49,269 nucleotides of DNA from S139-23 sp047639315 (GTDB lineage Bacteria; Planctomycetota; GCA-002687715; DRQF01): the NCBI GenBank assembly GCA_047639315.1, contig JBLINQ010000018.1:1-49269 (forward strand), written 5' to 3'. Below the pieces are notes generated by a model. That model ran no database searches. It was not told the origin of the DNA and was given only the letters and a program-made list of their open reading frames with translations. This document shows, piece after piece, positions 25,694-35,062 of the stretch (positions within the stretch are counted from its first letter, which is position 1; every line of letters starts with the position of its first letter). The translations under genes were made by a program, and so were the position numbers.

Positions 25694-28366
25694 ATGGCTG
25701 ACGAAATTGACATTGATCCGGAAGAGACAGGTGATTGGCTGGAGTCCTTGCGAGCCGTCGTAAATCACGACGGGCAAGATAGAGCTCAGTACATCATCAA
25801 GAAGTTGATTAGCGAAGCGCGGCGCTCCGGGGTTTATCCCGAGCAAATGCTGAATACCGACTACGTAAACACGGTTCCGGCTCACAAAGATTCGATTTAT
25901 CCCGGTAGCGATGACATGGAGCGGCGGATTCGTCGCATCAATCGTTGGAATGCCGCGGTCATGGTTGCGCGAGCGAACACGCGTTTTCCTGGGCTCGGTG
26001 GGCATATGTCGACCTTCGCCTCGTCGGCCACCATCATGGATGTCGCTTTTCATCATTTCTTCCGTGGCAAGGATGGTGATGGCTCTGGTGATCAAGTCTA
26101 CATTCAGGGGCACGGCGCTCCCGGTATCTATGCACGTGCCTTCCTCGAAGGGCGGATGTCAGAAGAAACACTCGATCGATTCCGGAGAGAAACAGAAGAA
26201 GGAGATGGCCTGTCTTCATATCCTCATCCACGCTTGATGCCAGAGTTCTGGGAATTCCCAACCGTCTCTATGGGACTCGGCCCTATCTCAGCCATCTACC
26301 AAGCTCGATTCAATCGCTACCTCGAGGCACGCGGACTTTGTGATACTTCAAAATCGCGAGTCTGGTTCTATATGGGCGATGGCGAATCTGATGAGCCAGA
26401 ATCTTTGGGCGCACTCTCCATCGCAGCACGCGAAAATCTCGACAACTTGGTCTTTGTCGTGAATTGCAACTTGCAGCGATTGGATGGACCGGTTCGCGGC
26501 AACAGTAAGATTGTTCAAGAACTTGAGCGAGTCTTCCACGGCAACGGCTGGCGCGTGATCAAATGTCTTTGGGGACGCGACTGGGATCCTCTTTTCGCTA
26601 AAGACGACGACGGTATCTTGGTCGATGAACTCAACAAAGTTGTTGATGGCGAATGGCAAAAGTATGGCTCGGAATCCGGCGACTACACCCGTCGTGAGTT
26701 CTTTGGCAAAGATCCACGAATGTTGAAGATGGTCGAGGAAGTGAGTGACGACAAGATTCTAAGGCTGAGGCGTGGTGGCCACGATCCGGTCAAGATCTAT
26801 TCGGCCTACAAAGAAGCCTGCAATACCAAAGGGCAACCGACGGTCATTCTTTTCCATACCGTCAAGGGGTGGACCCTCGGCGAAGGATTCGAGGCCAGCA
26901 ACGTCACGCACCAGATGAAGAAGTTGACCTTTGATCAACTCAAGAAATTCCGTGATCGCCTCCATTTGCCGATCGAAGATGAAGACATTCTCGAATCGAA
27001 ATATTACCACCCAGGGCCAGAGAGCGATGAAGCCAAGTACATTCAGATGTGTCGCAACGCGCTTGGGGGATTCATTCCGAACCGTCGCACCCAAGAAACA
27101 AAGAAATTAGATCCGCCTGACGAAACCGTCTTCGCCGAATTCGACAAGGGCACCGGATCTGGACGTGGCGTTTCAACAACTATGGCCTTTGTGCGATTGT
27201 TGTCGAAATTGCTCAAGGACAAATCGATCGGGCGCCACATCGTTCCTGTCGTCCCTGACGAAGCCCGAACTTTTGGCATGGATTCGCTCTTCCGTCAAAT
27301 CGGTATCTATGCCCACGGCGGCCAAAAGTACGAACCAATCGATCGCAACATGTTGCTCTACTATCGTGAAGCAGCAGACGGCCAGCTTTTGGAAGAAGGC
27401 ATTACTGAAGCAGGCGCCATGTCGTCCTTCATTGCCGCAGGAACAAGCCACGCCACCCACAACGTGCCGATGATTCCGTTCTATGTGTTCTATAGCATGT
27501 TCGGCTTCCAGAGAATCGCTGACCTCATTTGGGCCTTTGCCGATAGTCGAGGGCGTGGCTTCCTGATGGGCGCGACTGCTGGTCGAACGACTTTGAATGG
27601 TGAAGGTCTTCAGCACGAAGATGGCCATAGCCATTTGATGGCGACGACTGTGCCGTCAATCCGAGCCTATGATCCAGCATTCGCCTACGAAATTGCTGTG
27701 ATCATCAAGGATGGCATGAAGCGCATGTATCAAGATTGTGAAGACACCTTCTACTACATGACTGTGCAGAACGAGAACTACGAGATGCCGGCGAAACCAA
27801 GCGGCAAGAACATTGATGAAGGCATCATCAATGGTCTCTATCGGTTCAAGAAGGCGGCGAAGAAGAAAACGCATTCTGCTCATATCTTCGCCAGTGGCTG
27901 TATCATGCTTCAAGCTGAGCGTGCCGAAGAAATCTTGGCTGAGAAGTATGACGTCAGCGTCGACATCTGGAGTGCAACGAGTTACCAACTCTTGCGCAAT
28001 GATGCCCTTGCTTGCGAACGCTGGAATCGCCTGAACCCGAAGAAGAAAGCAAAGATCCCATTTGTTGCCAAGGCACTTAAGGGAGCAACTGGACCGATCG
28101 TTGCCGTCAGCGATTACATGAAAATGGTTCCGGAGCAGATCACACGCTGGATCCCGAATACGTTTGTGCCTCTCGGTACGGATGGGTTCGGCATGAGCGA
28201 TACACGGGAAGCACTACGTCGTCACTTCGAAGTAGATGCCGAGTCAATCGTGATTGGGGTCTTGGACGGTTTGTATCAAGAAGGAATATTTGACGCCGAT
28301 TTCATGGCGAAGGCCATCAAGGAAATGGGTGTTGACCCTGGTAAAGTTGATCCAATGTCGGTGTAG
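25694..28366 (+). CDS. aceE: Pyruvate dehydrogenase E1 component, homodimeric type
   Basis: An 890-residue thiamine-diphosphate enzyme of the single-chain AceE type (E. coli 887). The ThDP/Mg2+ motif G-D-G-E-S-D-E-P-E begins near residue 228 and ends around N-C-N-L-Q-R-L-D-G-P-V-R-G-N. A typical N-terminus, R-W-N-A-A-V-M-V-A-R-A-N, and the G-L-G-G-H-M-S-T-F segment are present. It decarboxylates pyruvate and acetylates the lipoyl E2 to feed acetyl-CoA. I chose ATG 25694, with GAGG six bases upstream; a TTG four codons earlier is also open. E2 (aceF) and E3 (lpd) are not adjacent in this window. Only a Nif3-like gene follows, 11 bases later. Confidence 0.96.
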   Translation: MADEIDIDPEETGDWLESLRAVVNHDGQDRAQYIIKKLISEARRSGVYPEQMLNTDYVNTVPAHKDSIYPGSDDMERRIRRINRWNAAVMVARANTRFPGLGGHMSTFASSATIMDVAFHHFFRGKDGDGSGDQVYIQGHGAPGIYARAFLEGRMSEETLDRFRRETEEGDGLSSYPHPRLMPEFWEFPTVSMGLGPISAIYQARFNRYLEARGLCDTSKSRVWFYMGDGESDEPESLGALSIAARENLDNLVFVVNCNLQRLDGPVRGNSKIVQELERVFHGNGWRVIKCLWGRDWDPLFAKDDDGILVDELNKVVDGEWQKYGSESGDYTRREFFGKDPRMLKMVEEVSDDKILRLRRGGHDPVKIYSAYKEACNTKGQPTVILFHTVKGWTLGEGFEASNVTHQMKKLTFDQLKKFRDRLHLPIEDEDILESKYYHPGPESDEAKYIQMCRNALGGFIPNRRTQETKKLDPPDETVFAEFDKGTGSGRGVSTTMAFVRLLSKLLKDKSIGRHIVPVVPDEARTFGMDSLFRQIGIYAHGGQKYEPIDRNMLLYYREAADGQLLEEGITEAGAMSSFIAAGTSHATHNVPMIPFYVFYSMFGFQRIADLIWAFADSRGRGFLMGATAGRTTLNGEGLQHEDGHSHLMATTVPSIRAYDPAFAYEIAVIIKDGMKRMYQDCEDTFYYMTVQNENYEMPAKPSGKNIDEGIINGLYRFKKAAKKKTHSAHIFASGCIMLQAERAEEILAEKYDVSVDIWSATSYQLLRNDALACERWNRLNPKKKAKIPFVAKALKGATGPIVAVSDYMKMVPEQITRWIPNTFVPLGTDGFGMSDTREALRRHFEVDAESIVIGVLDGLYQEGIFDADFMAKAIKEMGVDPGKVDPMSV

Positions 28367-28377
28367 ATCGCGAAGTT

Positions 28378-29505
28378 ATGAGTCGAACAAAGCTAAAGGC
28401 AGTCTTAGATTCTCTGGAAGCAATCGCGCCTCTACGGCTAGCCGAAGAGTGGGATAATGTTGGTCTCTTGGTCGAGGCCAAGCGCAATGCAACTGTGAAA
28501 TCTGTTCTGTTCACGATTGATCTGACCCGTCCTGTGTTTGACGAGAGTGTGCTACTCGGGGCCGATCTTATTGTCAGCTATCATCCGCCGATTTTCTCAG
28601 GGCTAAAGCGGCTCAGCCGTCGCAATAGCCAGCAAGAGATTATTCTGGATGCGGTTCGCAAGGGGATTGCGATTTACTCGCCCCACACAGCTTTGGATGC
28701 TTGCGAGGGCGGTGTCAATGATTGGCTGATTTCAGGTCTGGGCATCAAGAACGTCACGGCCATTAGCCAAGCAAATCAATTCACTAATGGCATGGACACA
28801 AAGCTCGTCGTCTTTGTCCCCGATACCCATGTCGACGAATTACGCCGAGCCTTGGTCGAGGCTGGATGCGGTCGAATTGGCAAGTATTCCCATTGTTCCT
28901 TCGAGCTTGAAGGGCAGGGCACATTCCAAGGTGACGCTTCGACCAACCCTCTTCTTGGTAAAGCAGGCAACTTAGAACGTGTCGACGAAATTCGGCTTGA
29001 GATGGTTTGCCGCCAGTCTGACTTGGGACAGATCGGGAAAGCGATCAAGACTCATCATCCTTACGAAGAAGCAGCATGGGATGCCTTGGCAATGCGTACG
29101 AAAGTCAGGGTGAAGACTGGCCAAGGGCGCCAGGGAAAACTCAATCGACCGCTCTCACTTCATACGGCGATCAAGAAAGTCAAACAGCACCTTGGACTCT
29201 CATACCTTCGTGTCGCGAGCGCTCCCCGTCACCAGGACGGAGAGCGACTCGAGTCGGTGGCTGTTTGTGCAGGTGCGGGTGCCAGCGTCCTTCTTGGCCA
29301 ATCTGCTGATCTCTTGGTCACAGGCGAAATGCGTCATCATGATGTTCTGGCCTGCGTTGCCAAAGGGCAAAGTGTCATCCTTTGCGAACATACAAACACA
29401 GAGCGCGGTTTCTTACCGATCTTGGCTAAACAGATCTTGAATCGTCATAGCGACTTGGAAGTTCAAGTCTCCAAGACTGACCGGGATCCGCTTGTCATTC
29501 AGTAG
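28378..29505 (+). CDS. Nif3-like dinuclear metal centre protein with PII-like insert
   Basis: A 375-residue Nif3/YbgI/YqfO-family protein. Metal ligands appear as S-Y-H-P-P, S-P-H-T-A-L-D-A, G-E-M-R-H-H-D and C-E-H-T-N-T-E-R-G-F, the usual His/Asp/Glu set for a two-metal site. Between the halves, at residues about 135-240, is a PII/CutA-like insert (K-L-V-V-F-V-P; H-P-Y-E-E-A-A-W-D) as in the longer YqfO type. Relatives are widespread; a GTP cyclohydrolase I type 2 activity was reported for one, but the general role is unsettled. It follows aceE by 11 bases and probably shares its transcript. Confidence 0.9.
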   Translation: MSRTKLKAVLDSLEAIAPLRLAEEWDNVGLLVEAKRNATVKSVLFTIDLTRPVFDESVLLGADLIVSYHPPIFSGLKRLSRRNSQQEIILDAVRKGIAIYSPHTALDACEGGVNDWLISGLGIKNVTAISQANQFTNGMDTKLVVFVPDTHVDELRRALVEAGCGRIGKYSHCSFELEGQGTFQGDASTNPLLGKAGNLERVDEIRLEMVCRQSDLGQIGKAIKTHHPYEEAAWDALAMRTKVRVKTGQGRQGKLNRPLSLHTAIKKVKQHLGLSYLRVASAPRHQDGERLESVAVCAGAGASVLLGQSADLLVTGEMRHHDVLACVAKGQSVILCEHTNTERGFLPILAKQILNRHSDLEVQVSKTDRDPLVIQ

Positions 29506-29525
29506 TCCGTCAGTTGCCGCGAAAT

Positions 29526-30569
29526 CTACTTTTCCAAGTAGGGCAAGATGACCTCAGGGATCTCATTGTCCTTGAAGAACTTCGGAACCCAATAAGCCGA
29601 GTCGTAAGGAGTCAGGTCGACTTTCTTTCCAGTCTTGAGTTCCATACCGCTCAACGTTGCTTTGCCCTTGGCATCGACGTCAACGACAATGACGGCATCT
29701 CTGTCTCGGTCGCCAATTCCGGCTCCCAGATAAGTGAGTTGAGTGCCAGGAATTTTCGTGTCTTCCTGTTGGAACAGATGAATCACCGCTGAGAAAGCAC
29801 CTAAATCACCGCCAAAGAAGTACGTTGGAACAGACTTGGAAATTTCCCTTAGTCGAGGGCGGATTTGGCGGTTGAACGTTGGCCATGAATCTGGCTTCTC
29901 GACATAGATGCCGAGTGACTCGGGGCTATTACAGCCGTAGGCACAAACGATCGTTTCCTTGGTGCCAGCCCACACGACTTTGTGGACGAAGATGAATAAG
30001 TTCTTTGGTTTGTTCGGACCTTCACACAGTTCCATTTCGTTCTTGAAAAACTCGAGCTGTTCACCGCTGATGTTCCACGGGTCGATTTCGGTATCCAAGA
30101 TCACAAAACGGGAGTTCGCGTAGCTGAACGCGAAGTAGGTCGGACCAAACTTACTACTCCATTTGTCTCGAACAACCACATCGTGATTACCGACGGCATT
30201 CACAATTGGGAATGGAAATTCGGCCAGGTGACCAAGCGTTGCTGCCATCTCTTTTGGCTTCCACAAATAGAAGATATCTCCCAAGAGAACGCCAAACTTT
30301 GGATCAAGTGCTTTGAGGTGAGGCTTGCCAGCAACGAACGATGGCGCCGGACGTTTGAATTGTCTCCCAGGTTCGCCGTAGATGTGTCCAACTGTGAAGA
30401 AGCTGAATGGTCCATCTTTTTGCTCTTTTAGATCGACTCCGTTGAGCGCGGCTTTTGCGGGCAAGACCGAGGTCCTCGTGTCATCCGACTTACTTTGATC
30501 CCCATCTGAACATGCCATGGTCCATGTTGCCATGAACAGAACGATAGCCAGCTGTAGTCTACTTGCCAT
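29526..30569 (-). CDS. Metallophosphoesterase-fold lipoprotein with incomplete metal ligands
   Basis: A 347-residue protein with a lipobox (T-M-A-C, Cys20), so probably anchored to a membrane outside the cytoplasm. It has the calcineurin-like order of motifs: G-D-I-F (Asp98), G-N-H-D (127-130) and F-V-H-K (His196). The first motif, normally D-x-H, reads V-G-H-I-Y-G. The last, normally G-H-x-H, reads G-G-D-L-G-A. Part of the usual binuclear site is therefore missing or replaced. It may be a binding protein, a mononuclear enzyme, or a variant subfamily with other ligands. It is convergent to the Nif3-like gene and 200 bases from the di-haem peroxidase. Confidence 0.7.
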   Translation of the reverse strand: MASRLQLAIVLFMATWTMACSDGDQSKSDDTRTSVLPAKAALNGVDLKEQKDGPFSFFTVGHIYGEPGRQFKRPAPSFVAGKPHLKALDPKFGVLLGDIFYLWKPKEMAATLGHLAEFPFPIVNAVGNHDVVVRDKWSSKFGPTYFAFSYANSRFVILDTEIDPWNISGEQLEFFKNEMELCEGPNKPKNLFIFVHKVVWAGTKETIVCAYGCNSPESLGIYVEKPDSWPTFNRQIRPRLREISKSVPTYFFGGDLGAFSAVIHLFQQEDTKIPGTQLTYLGAGIGDRDRDAVIVVDVDAKGKATLSGMELKTGKKVDLTPYDSAYWVPKFFKDNEIPEVILPYLEK

Positions 30570-30712
30570 TGAGTGCCCTTCTTCTCGATGCTTGATCAGG
30601 CGATCTTAGTCGAAGATGAGAAAGAACCAAAGGTCCGTCTTGGGGCAGGGTTTCGTCGCAGTTCTCAGGGGATGGAGCTTAGAGGAGGGGAGATTGCAGA
30701 GCGTCAAGAACG

Positions 30713-30752
30713 AATAGGACACCGATGAGCTTGGGCCCATTGGTGTTCTATT
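30713..30752 (-). terminator. Long hairpin downstream of the di-haem peroxidase gene
   Basis: The arms 30713-30727 and 30738-30752 pair over 15 positions with two G-U wobbles and a 10-base loop. The hairpin begins 37 bases past the stop of the peroxidase gene. The minus strand continues CGTTCTTG, without a strong T-run, so termination may be partial or the structure may stabilise the mRNA end. Confidence 0.5.
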
Positions 30753-30789
30753 GAAGGACGATTTCGCCTACGGCGATCAACGACCTTCC

Positions 30790-32019
30790 CTAATCGCGTG
30801 GCGAGAATGTCACCATGAATGCGACGAGGGCACGTAAGTCACCGGGGGTGAGGTCCTCTGGAGCAGGAGCCTTCTTAGTGCTTTTTGCCCATTTTGGCTG
30901 AAGCTTCTTGGCAGTCCGCGTTTCTGGACGACGTTCCACTTGTTTGCGAATGCTCCTGATCTTGCCCCAATTCGCTCTGACCGCTCGCAATTCCCCGACA
31001 TGACTCTGGACCGCTTGGATGAGAGTCTTAGCTGAGCCGTCACGAAAATATGGTGCCGTCCGAGACACGTCCCAGAGCGAGAGGGTGTGCATCTGACGGA
31101 AATTCGGATCTTGCCCGTCGTAAGTCGTCCGTTGGTTACGACTGGATCCCATCGTGGCGTCACATCCTTGTTGTTGGGGAGGAGGCGCGAGTCGTTCAAA
31201 TAGGTCGCGACCGATTCCTGATTGCGGAAGTTTGACGCCTAAGTTCTTGAAGCGCTGACGGGCATCACGAGCCAGAGCGAGACTCCTCTGCGTCTGAGCC
31301 AGATCTCGTTTGCTTCCCGGTAGGAACGCTGGGTGAAGGAGGCCATCGCTCAAGCCTTTTCCTGAGTGGCAGCTGGCGCATTTTCCAGAACCATTGAAGA
31401 GTTCTAAGCCACGTTTCTCGATCGCCGTCATTTCAGGTTGATTGCCCTCCAGTAGATCGCGATAAGGACTCGAAGGAGCCTCAACCGTCCTCAGGTAAGT
31501 CGCCAACGCATCACCGATTCTCTTGGGGGTGATCCCTAAGATTCCTGGTCCATATGCCTTGGCAAAACTGGCTCTCATGCCACGCGTCTTACTGAGGCGC
31601 TCGACGGCGTCTGCGACACTTGATGCCATTTCAAGTGGGTTTTCAATGGGAACCAAACAGCGTTCGGACAAGGTCAAAGCCCGCCCGCCCTTGAGTGGGT
31701 TAGAGCTCAGGACGTTTGGCCCTGGGAAATGCTTGATGTGGCCAATCGCGAGCATCGTCGGCGCATTGCGCCCGACGCCGCTACCCAAGATGCCCGGGGA
31801 CTCGGCACTGCCATCGGTAAACGACAGTCCGGGTTCATGACATGTGGCGCAGGTCATTTGTTTGTTGCCGCTCAAATGCGAGCTGCGGAATAAGGTCCGT
31901 CCGAGTACAATCTTCGCAGCGAGATAATCATCGGCTTGCGATAATTTCACGTCCTGGGCCAAAATTGGAGGCCCCAGAAGGGTTCCAAGGGCAAAAATGA
32001 CTATTAACGACGATTTCAT
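30790..32019 (-). CDS. Di-haem cytochrome c peroxidase / MauG-family protein
   Basis: A 409-residue exported protein with a signal peptide ending P-I-L-A-Q (residue 22). Two c-type haem attachment sites are visible: C57-A-T-C-H61 and C214-A-S-C-H218. This is the standard arrangement of bacterial cytochrome c peroxidases and MauG relatives, which reduce peroxide or oxidise protein substrates in the periplasm. The first site is followed by E-P-G-L-S-F-T-D-G-S, typical of the family. There is a Lys-rich insert of about 40 residues near the C-terminus. I chose ATG 32017-32019, with GGAG six or seven bases upstream; ten further codons upstream are open. It is divergent from the GT-C gene at 32116. 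Confidence 0.9.
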   Translation of the reverse strand: MKSSLIVIFALGTLLGPPILAQDVKLSQADDYLAAKIVLGRTLFRSSHLSGNKQMTCATCHEPGLSFTDGSAESPGILGSGVGRNAPTMLAIGHIKHFPGPNVLSSNPLKGGRALTLSERCLVPIENPLEMASSVADAVERLSKTRGMRASFAKAYGPGILGITPKRIGDALATYLRTVEAPSSPYRDLLEGNQPEMTAIEKRGLELFNGSGKCASCHSGKGLSDGLLHPAFLPGSKRDLAQTQRSLALARDARQRFKNLGVKLPQSGIGRDLFERLAPPPQQQGCDATMGSSRNQRTTYDGQDPNFRQMHTLSLWDVSRTAPYFRDGSAKTLIQAVQSHVGELRAVRANWGKIRSIRKQVERRPETRTAKKLQPKWAKSTKKAPAPEDLTPGDLRALVAFMVTFSPRD

Positions 32020-32115
32020 TTCTTTCTCCAGTTCCATTGCCGACATCATTAGGACGATGCCTTAGTTTCGAGGTAACGGAAAAAAGGCTTTCAGAGATGT
32101 CGAGCATCGCCGCCC

Positions 32116-33630
32116 ATGAGAGATTCGGAAGGAGAAGCCGTAGTGGCTGACGAAAGGTCATCTGAGCCCTTATCCAAGGGCCTTGTTCTGACAATCATTG
32201 GATTGATCCTGTTCGGACTCGGCTATCGAGTTGTCGAGGCTCAGAAGAGCTTTTGGTTGGATGAATTGCATACGACTGAGCTTGCGCATGTCGGTCCTCA
32301 GCGCATGCTCGAGAAGTTGGGCGAAGACTTTCACGCGCCTCTCTATTTTCTTGCCGTCGGATGGATGGAAGCCCTTGGGTTAGAAGGTCATGGACTGAGA
32401 TCCATTTCCATCTTGTTCAGCATGCTTTCTCTGTGGCCACTTCTCATGATTGCCCGCAGTGCCAAGATCAGCGGGTATGCAACAGTCGCGCTGGTTGGTG
32501 TCGTCATGCTCGCGCCATTTCAGATTCGCTATGGAGCCGAACTAAGACCCTATTCTCTGGTTGCCTTTTTCGCGCTTCTGATGGTCTGGGCGGCCTTTGA
32601 TTCTGAGCGCCCATTCCATGTGAGATGGGCTATCTTTGCGCTGACCGCGGCCTTGGCCTTATTCACGCATTACCTCGCCGCTGCGCTCATCATTGCCATC
32701 GGGTTCGTTCGCTTATTCGTTCGTCCAGCCGGTTCCATTCCGGTCTTCCGTTTGATTCTGGCTGGCACCTTAGGCGTGCTGTTATTCCTGCCTTGGATCT
32801 TGACCATGGAGAGCTGGATTTTTAGCGACCCAGAAGCCCTGGTGCGCAGTGATCAAGTGAAGCAAGTCGAAATGGCCGAGCCCGAAGATCTTCCTGGGTT
32901 CGGTGAGCTGAAGGAGGAAGTTCTCCTGGCATTCCCTCGCGCCTTCTCACCAAGTATGAACAGCCTTGGCGGATCTTCCAAATATGTTGTGATGGTCGGC
33001 ACCGGGTTAGCCCTTGCAGTGATCGGATTTGGGCTCCTATCAATGTTGCGGCGCATCAAGATCTCTGGTCAGTTCTTTGGGGCGGCCTCTTGTGGGCTGT
33101 TTACCATGTCTATTATTGGTCTTCTTTGTGTGCAGTTTTGGCACCGCATCCCGATTCAATATTTTGCCATTGGCGCGTGGATGTGGGCCTTCTTGGCAGC
33201 GATTGCCATCGATGGATTGCGCACCAACAAGATGCGAAGCATGGCTTTGACGGTTCTCTTGATCGGCCTCGTCCTGGCGGCAACCGGTGAAGTCAGTGGT
33301 GAACCACGCGAGAATCTCGAAAGCGCTGTGCGCCAGGCAGTTGATCTTGCCAAAGAGGAGAACGCTCACCTGACGTGCCTCATGCGGCAGCCAAAGCAAT
33401 ACACCAATACAGAGGTGTTTCGTGTATATCACAAATCGGCAGCGGCGATAGAGCCGACTGACGTTCCAGAGGATGACGGGCGAAGCGTTGTTGTGATGAC
33501 GCGGCGAGTCTCCTTAGAAGCCAAGGAAGGCGAGGTTGAGTTTGAGGACTCGATCCGTAAGAAGAGGAAGCTCAAGCGCAGCATTGTCGTTGGCCGTGCG
33601 ATCAAGATTTACTTGTTTGAAAGCCGTTAG
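32116..33630 (+). CDS. GT-C membrane glycosyltransferase (GT39-like)
   Basis: A 504-residue polytopic membrane protein with about nine to eleven hydrophobic segments. After the first segment the external loop contains W-L-D-E (Asp49, Glu50), the catalytic acidic pair position of PMT/ArnT-type GT-C enzymes. D-F-H-A-P-L-Y-F-L then matches the HPP-L-Y region. It should use a polyprenyl-phosphate sugar on the outer face of the membrane; sugar and acceptor are unknown. The final 120 residues are soluble and strongly charged. It converges with another GT-C gene, with 13 bases between the stops, and forms part of a glycosylation cluster. Confidence 0.82.
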   Translation: MRDSEGEAVVADERSSEPLSKGLVLTIIGLILFGLGYRVVEAQKSFWLDELHTTELAHVGPQRMLEKLGEDFHAPLYFLAVGWMEALGLEGHGLRSISILFSMLSLWPLLMIARSAKISGYATVALVGVVMLAPFQIRYGAELRPYSLVAFFALLMVWAAFDSERPFHVRWAIFALTAALALFTHYLAAALIIAIGFVRLFVRPAGSIPVFRLILAGTLGVLLFLPWILTMESWIFSDPEALVRSDQVKQVEMAEPEDLPGFGELKEEVLLAFPRAFSPSMNSLGGSSKYVVMVGTGLALAVIGFGLLSMLRRIKISGQFFGAASCGLFTMSIIGLLCVQFWHRIPIQYFAIGAWMWAFLAAIAIDGLRTNKMRSMALTVLLIGLVLAATGEVSGEPRENLESAVRQAVDLAKEENAHLTCLMRQPKQYTNTEVFRVYHKSAAAIEPTDVPEDDGRSVVVMTRRVSLEAKEGEVEFEDSIRKKRKLKRSIVVGRAIKIYLFESR

Positions 33631-33643
33631 CGCTGGCTGTGGC

Positions 33644-35062
33644 TTAATCGCGCTTGAATCTGTAGATCGTCAATTCACCGCCGCCAACAGTGCCGGGGAA
33701 AGTCGACACGACTTCGAATCGATCATCAAGCATCGCAGCTAAGTCTGGGGTGCGTGATCTGAGGTAGGTCGATAACGTGTCGACTGCGTACACTTCTTTG
33801 CTGCTCGACATGATCTCCTGCAGCCGGCCCACCTGATCAACTCCCTCATAGGGCTTCTTGTAGTAGGCCTCGTAGGGTTTGACAGCCAATCCCACCGTAA
33901 TGACCTTGGCTCCTTCGGACTGTCTTTTATCCAAGTATTCCGCCGCGGCAGGGTAATTCTGTTTCGGAGTAACTAATGCCGGTGGGAGAATGAACAGAAA
34001 CGCTAGGCAAACTGTGCTTATGGCGAGGGCATAAGTCAGGCGAGGGCGATGGAGGAGCCGATCAACGATTTCTACACAGAAGTCGATGCACAAAATACCG
34101 ACGATGAGGAAAAAACCGAGGAGGTTGAAATAAAACCGAGGCCAGATGTTTCGTTCCAACAAGAGCATCGTGAGCGTGCCAAAAACTGCTGGAAGGAAGA
34201 ATAAGTACGGGAGTCGCCTGTCAATACGACTCAGCTTCTTCAGACCAATCACTGTAAAGAAGCAGGCGATGGCACCGGCAACGAGACCCAACCAAGGCGC
34301 GATACCAAATGTGCGCAGAGCTTCGTTGATCGTCCAGAGTGGGTTCGTCCAGCTCGAGGTCACTCGCTGAAATCCATCGTCACCGCCAAGAAAAGCAATC
34401 ATGTCACCAAGGATCGGTGCATGAAGGCAAAGCGAAAAGAACGTGGCCATCATGAGGCCAAGAATTCCGCGTGGGCGCGAGCGTCCTGACATGAATAGAA
34501 CAACAACAAGGTGGGCCATGCCAATGAAGACGCCCGTTGTGTGGACCCAGGTCGCCAAAGCCAATGACAGCGAGTAAGTCAGCAGTCGTTCGCGTCCTCG
34601 ATCGTCGAGCAAGCAAATGAGCTCGTGCGTAGCCGTGAGAGTGAAGAACAGAAGTGCTGTGTAGCCTCTCGCGTTGTTCGAAAACCAAATGTGGTGATAA
34701 GAAATGGCCGCCAACATGGTGATCAGAACGGCTTTCTTACGACCAAGTACGAGCGTGGCGAGCTTGGCCAGCGCGACGAGAGAGAGCATCCCAAACACCA
34801 ACGCTGGAAGTCGCAATGCCCAGATCGACTCACCAAAGGCCGTCGTCGAGAACCATGCGAGTACGGTGTAAAGAGGATGGTTGTTGTCGCTGCCGTAGGT
34901 GCTGAGCAATTCGCCCAAGGGCAAACGGGTGAACTCGGTGATGAGGCGAATCTCATCAAACCAGAGACCTTCACTGAGCATGGGAATCCTCAGGACGAAG
35001 GCAAAGCCGAGGATGAAATAGAGGCTATTTCCCAGTCTTGGTGAAGGTGTCTCGTCAAGCAT
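33644..35062 (-). CDS. GT-C membrane glycosyltransferase (GT39-like), last gene of glycosylation operon
   Basis: A 472-residue polytopic membrane protein. The external loop has W-F-D-E (Asp36, Glu37) and D-N-N-H-P-L-Y-T, the acid pair and HP-L-Y motifs of GT-C transferases. I chose ATG 35060-35062, which overlaps the end of the flippase-like gene by eight bases, a sign of translational coupling; an open frame 19 codons longer starts upstream. The C-terminal 130 residues are soluble, with K-P-Y-E-A-Y-Y-K-K. Together with the upstream GT2 and flippase-like genes it fits a pathway in which a lipid-linked sugar is made, moved across the membrane and transferred; this combined role is inference. 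Confidence 0.85.
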   Translation of the reverse strand: MLDETPSPRLGNSLYFILGFAFVLRIPMLSEGLWFDEIRLITEFTRLPLGELLSTYGSDNNHPLYTVLAWFSTTAFGESIWALRLPALVFGMLSLVALAKLATLVLGRKKAVLITMLAAISYHHIWFSNNARGYTALLFFTLTATHELICLLDDRGRERLLTYSLSLALATWVHTTGVFIGMAHLVVVLFMSGRSRPRGILGLMMATFFSLCLHAPILGDMIAFLGGDDGFQRVTSSWTNPLWTINEALRTFGIAPWLGLVAGAIACFFTVIGLKKLSRIDRRLPYLFFLPAVFGTLTMLLLERNIWPRFYFNLLGFFLIVGILCIDFCVEIVDRLLHRPRLTYALAISTVCLAFLFILPPALVTPKQNYPAAAEYLDKRQSEGAKVITVGLAVKPYEAYYKKPYEGVDQVGRLQEIMSSSKEVYAVDTLSTYLRSRTPDLAAMLDDRFEVVSTFPGTVGGGELTIYRFKRD

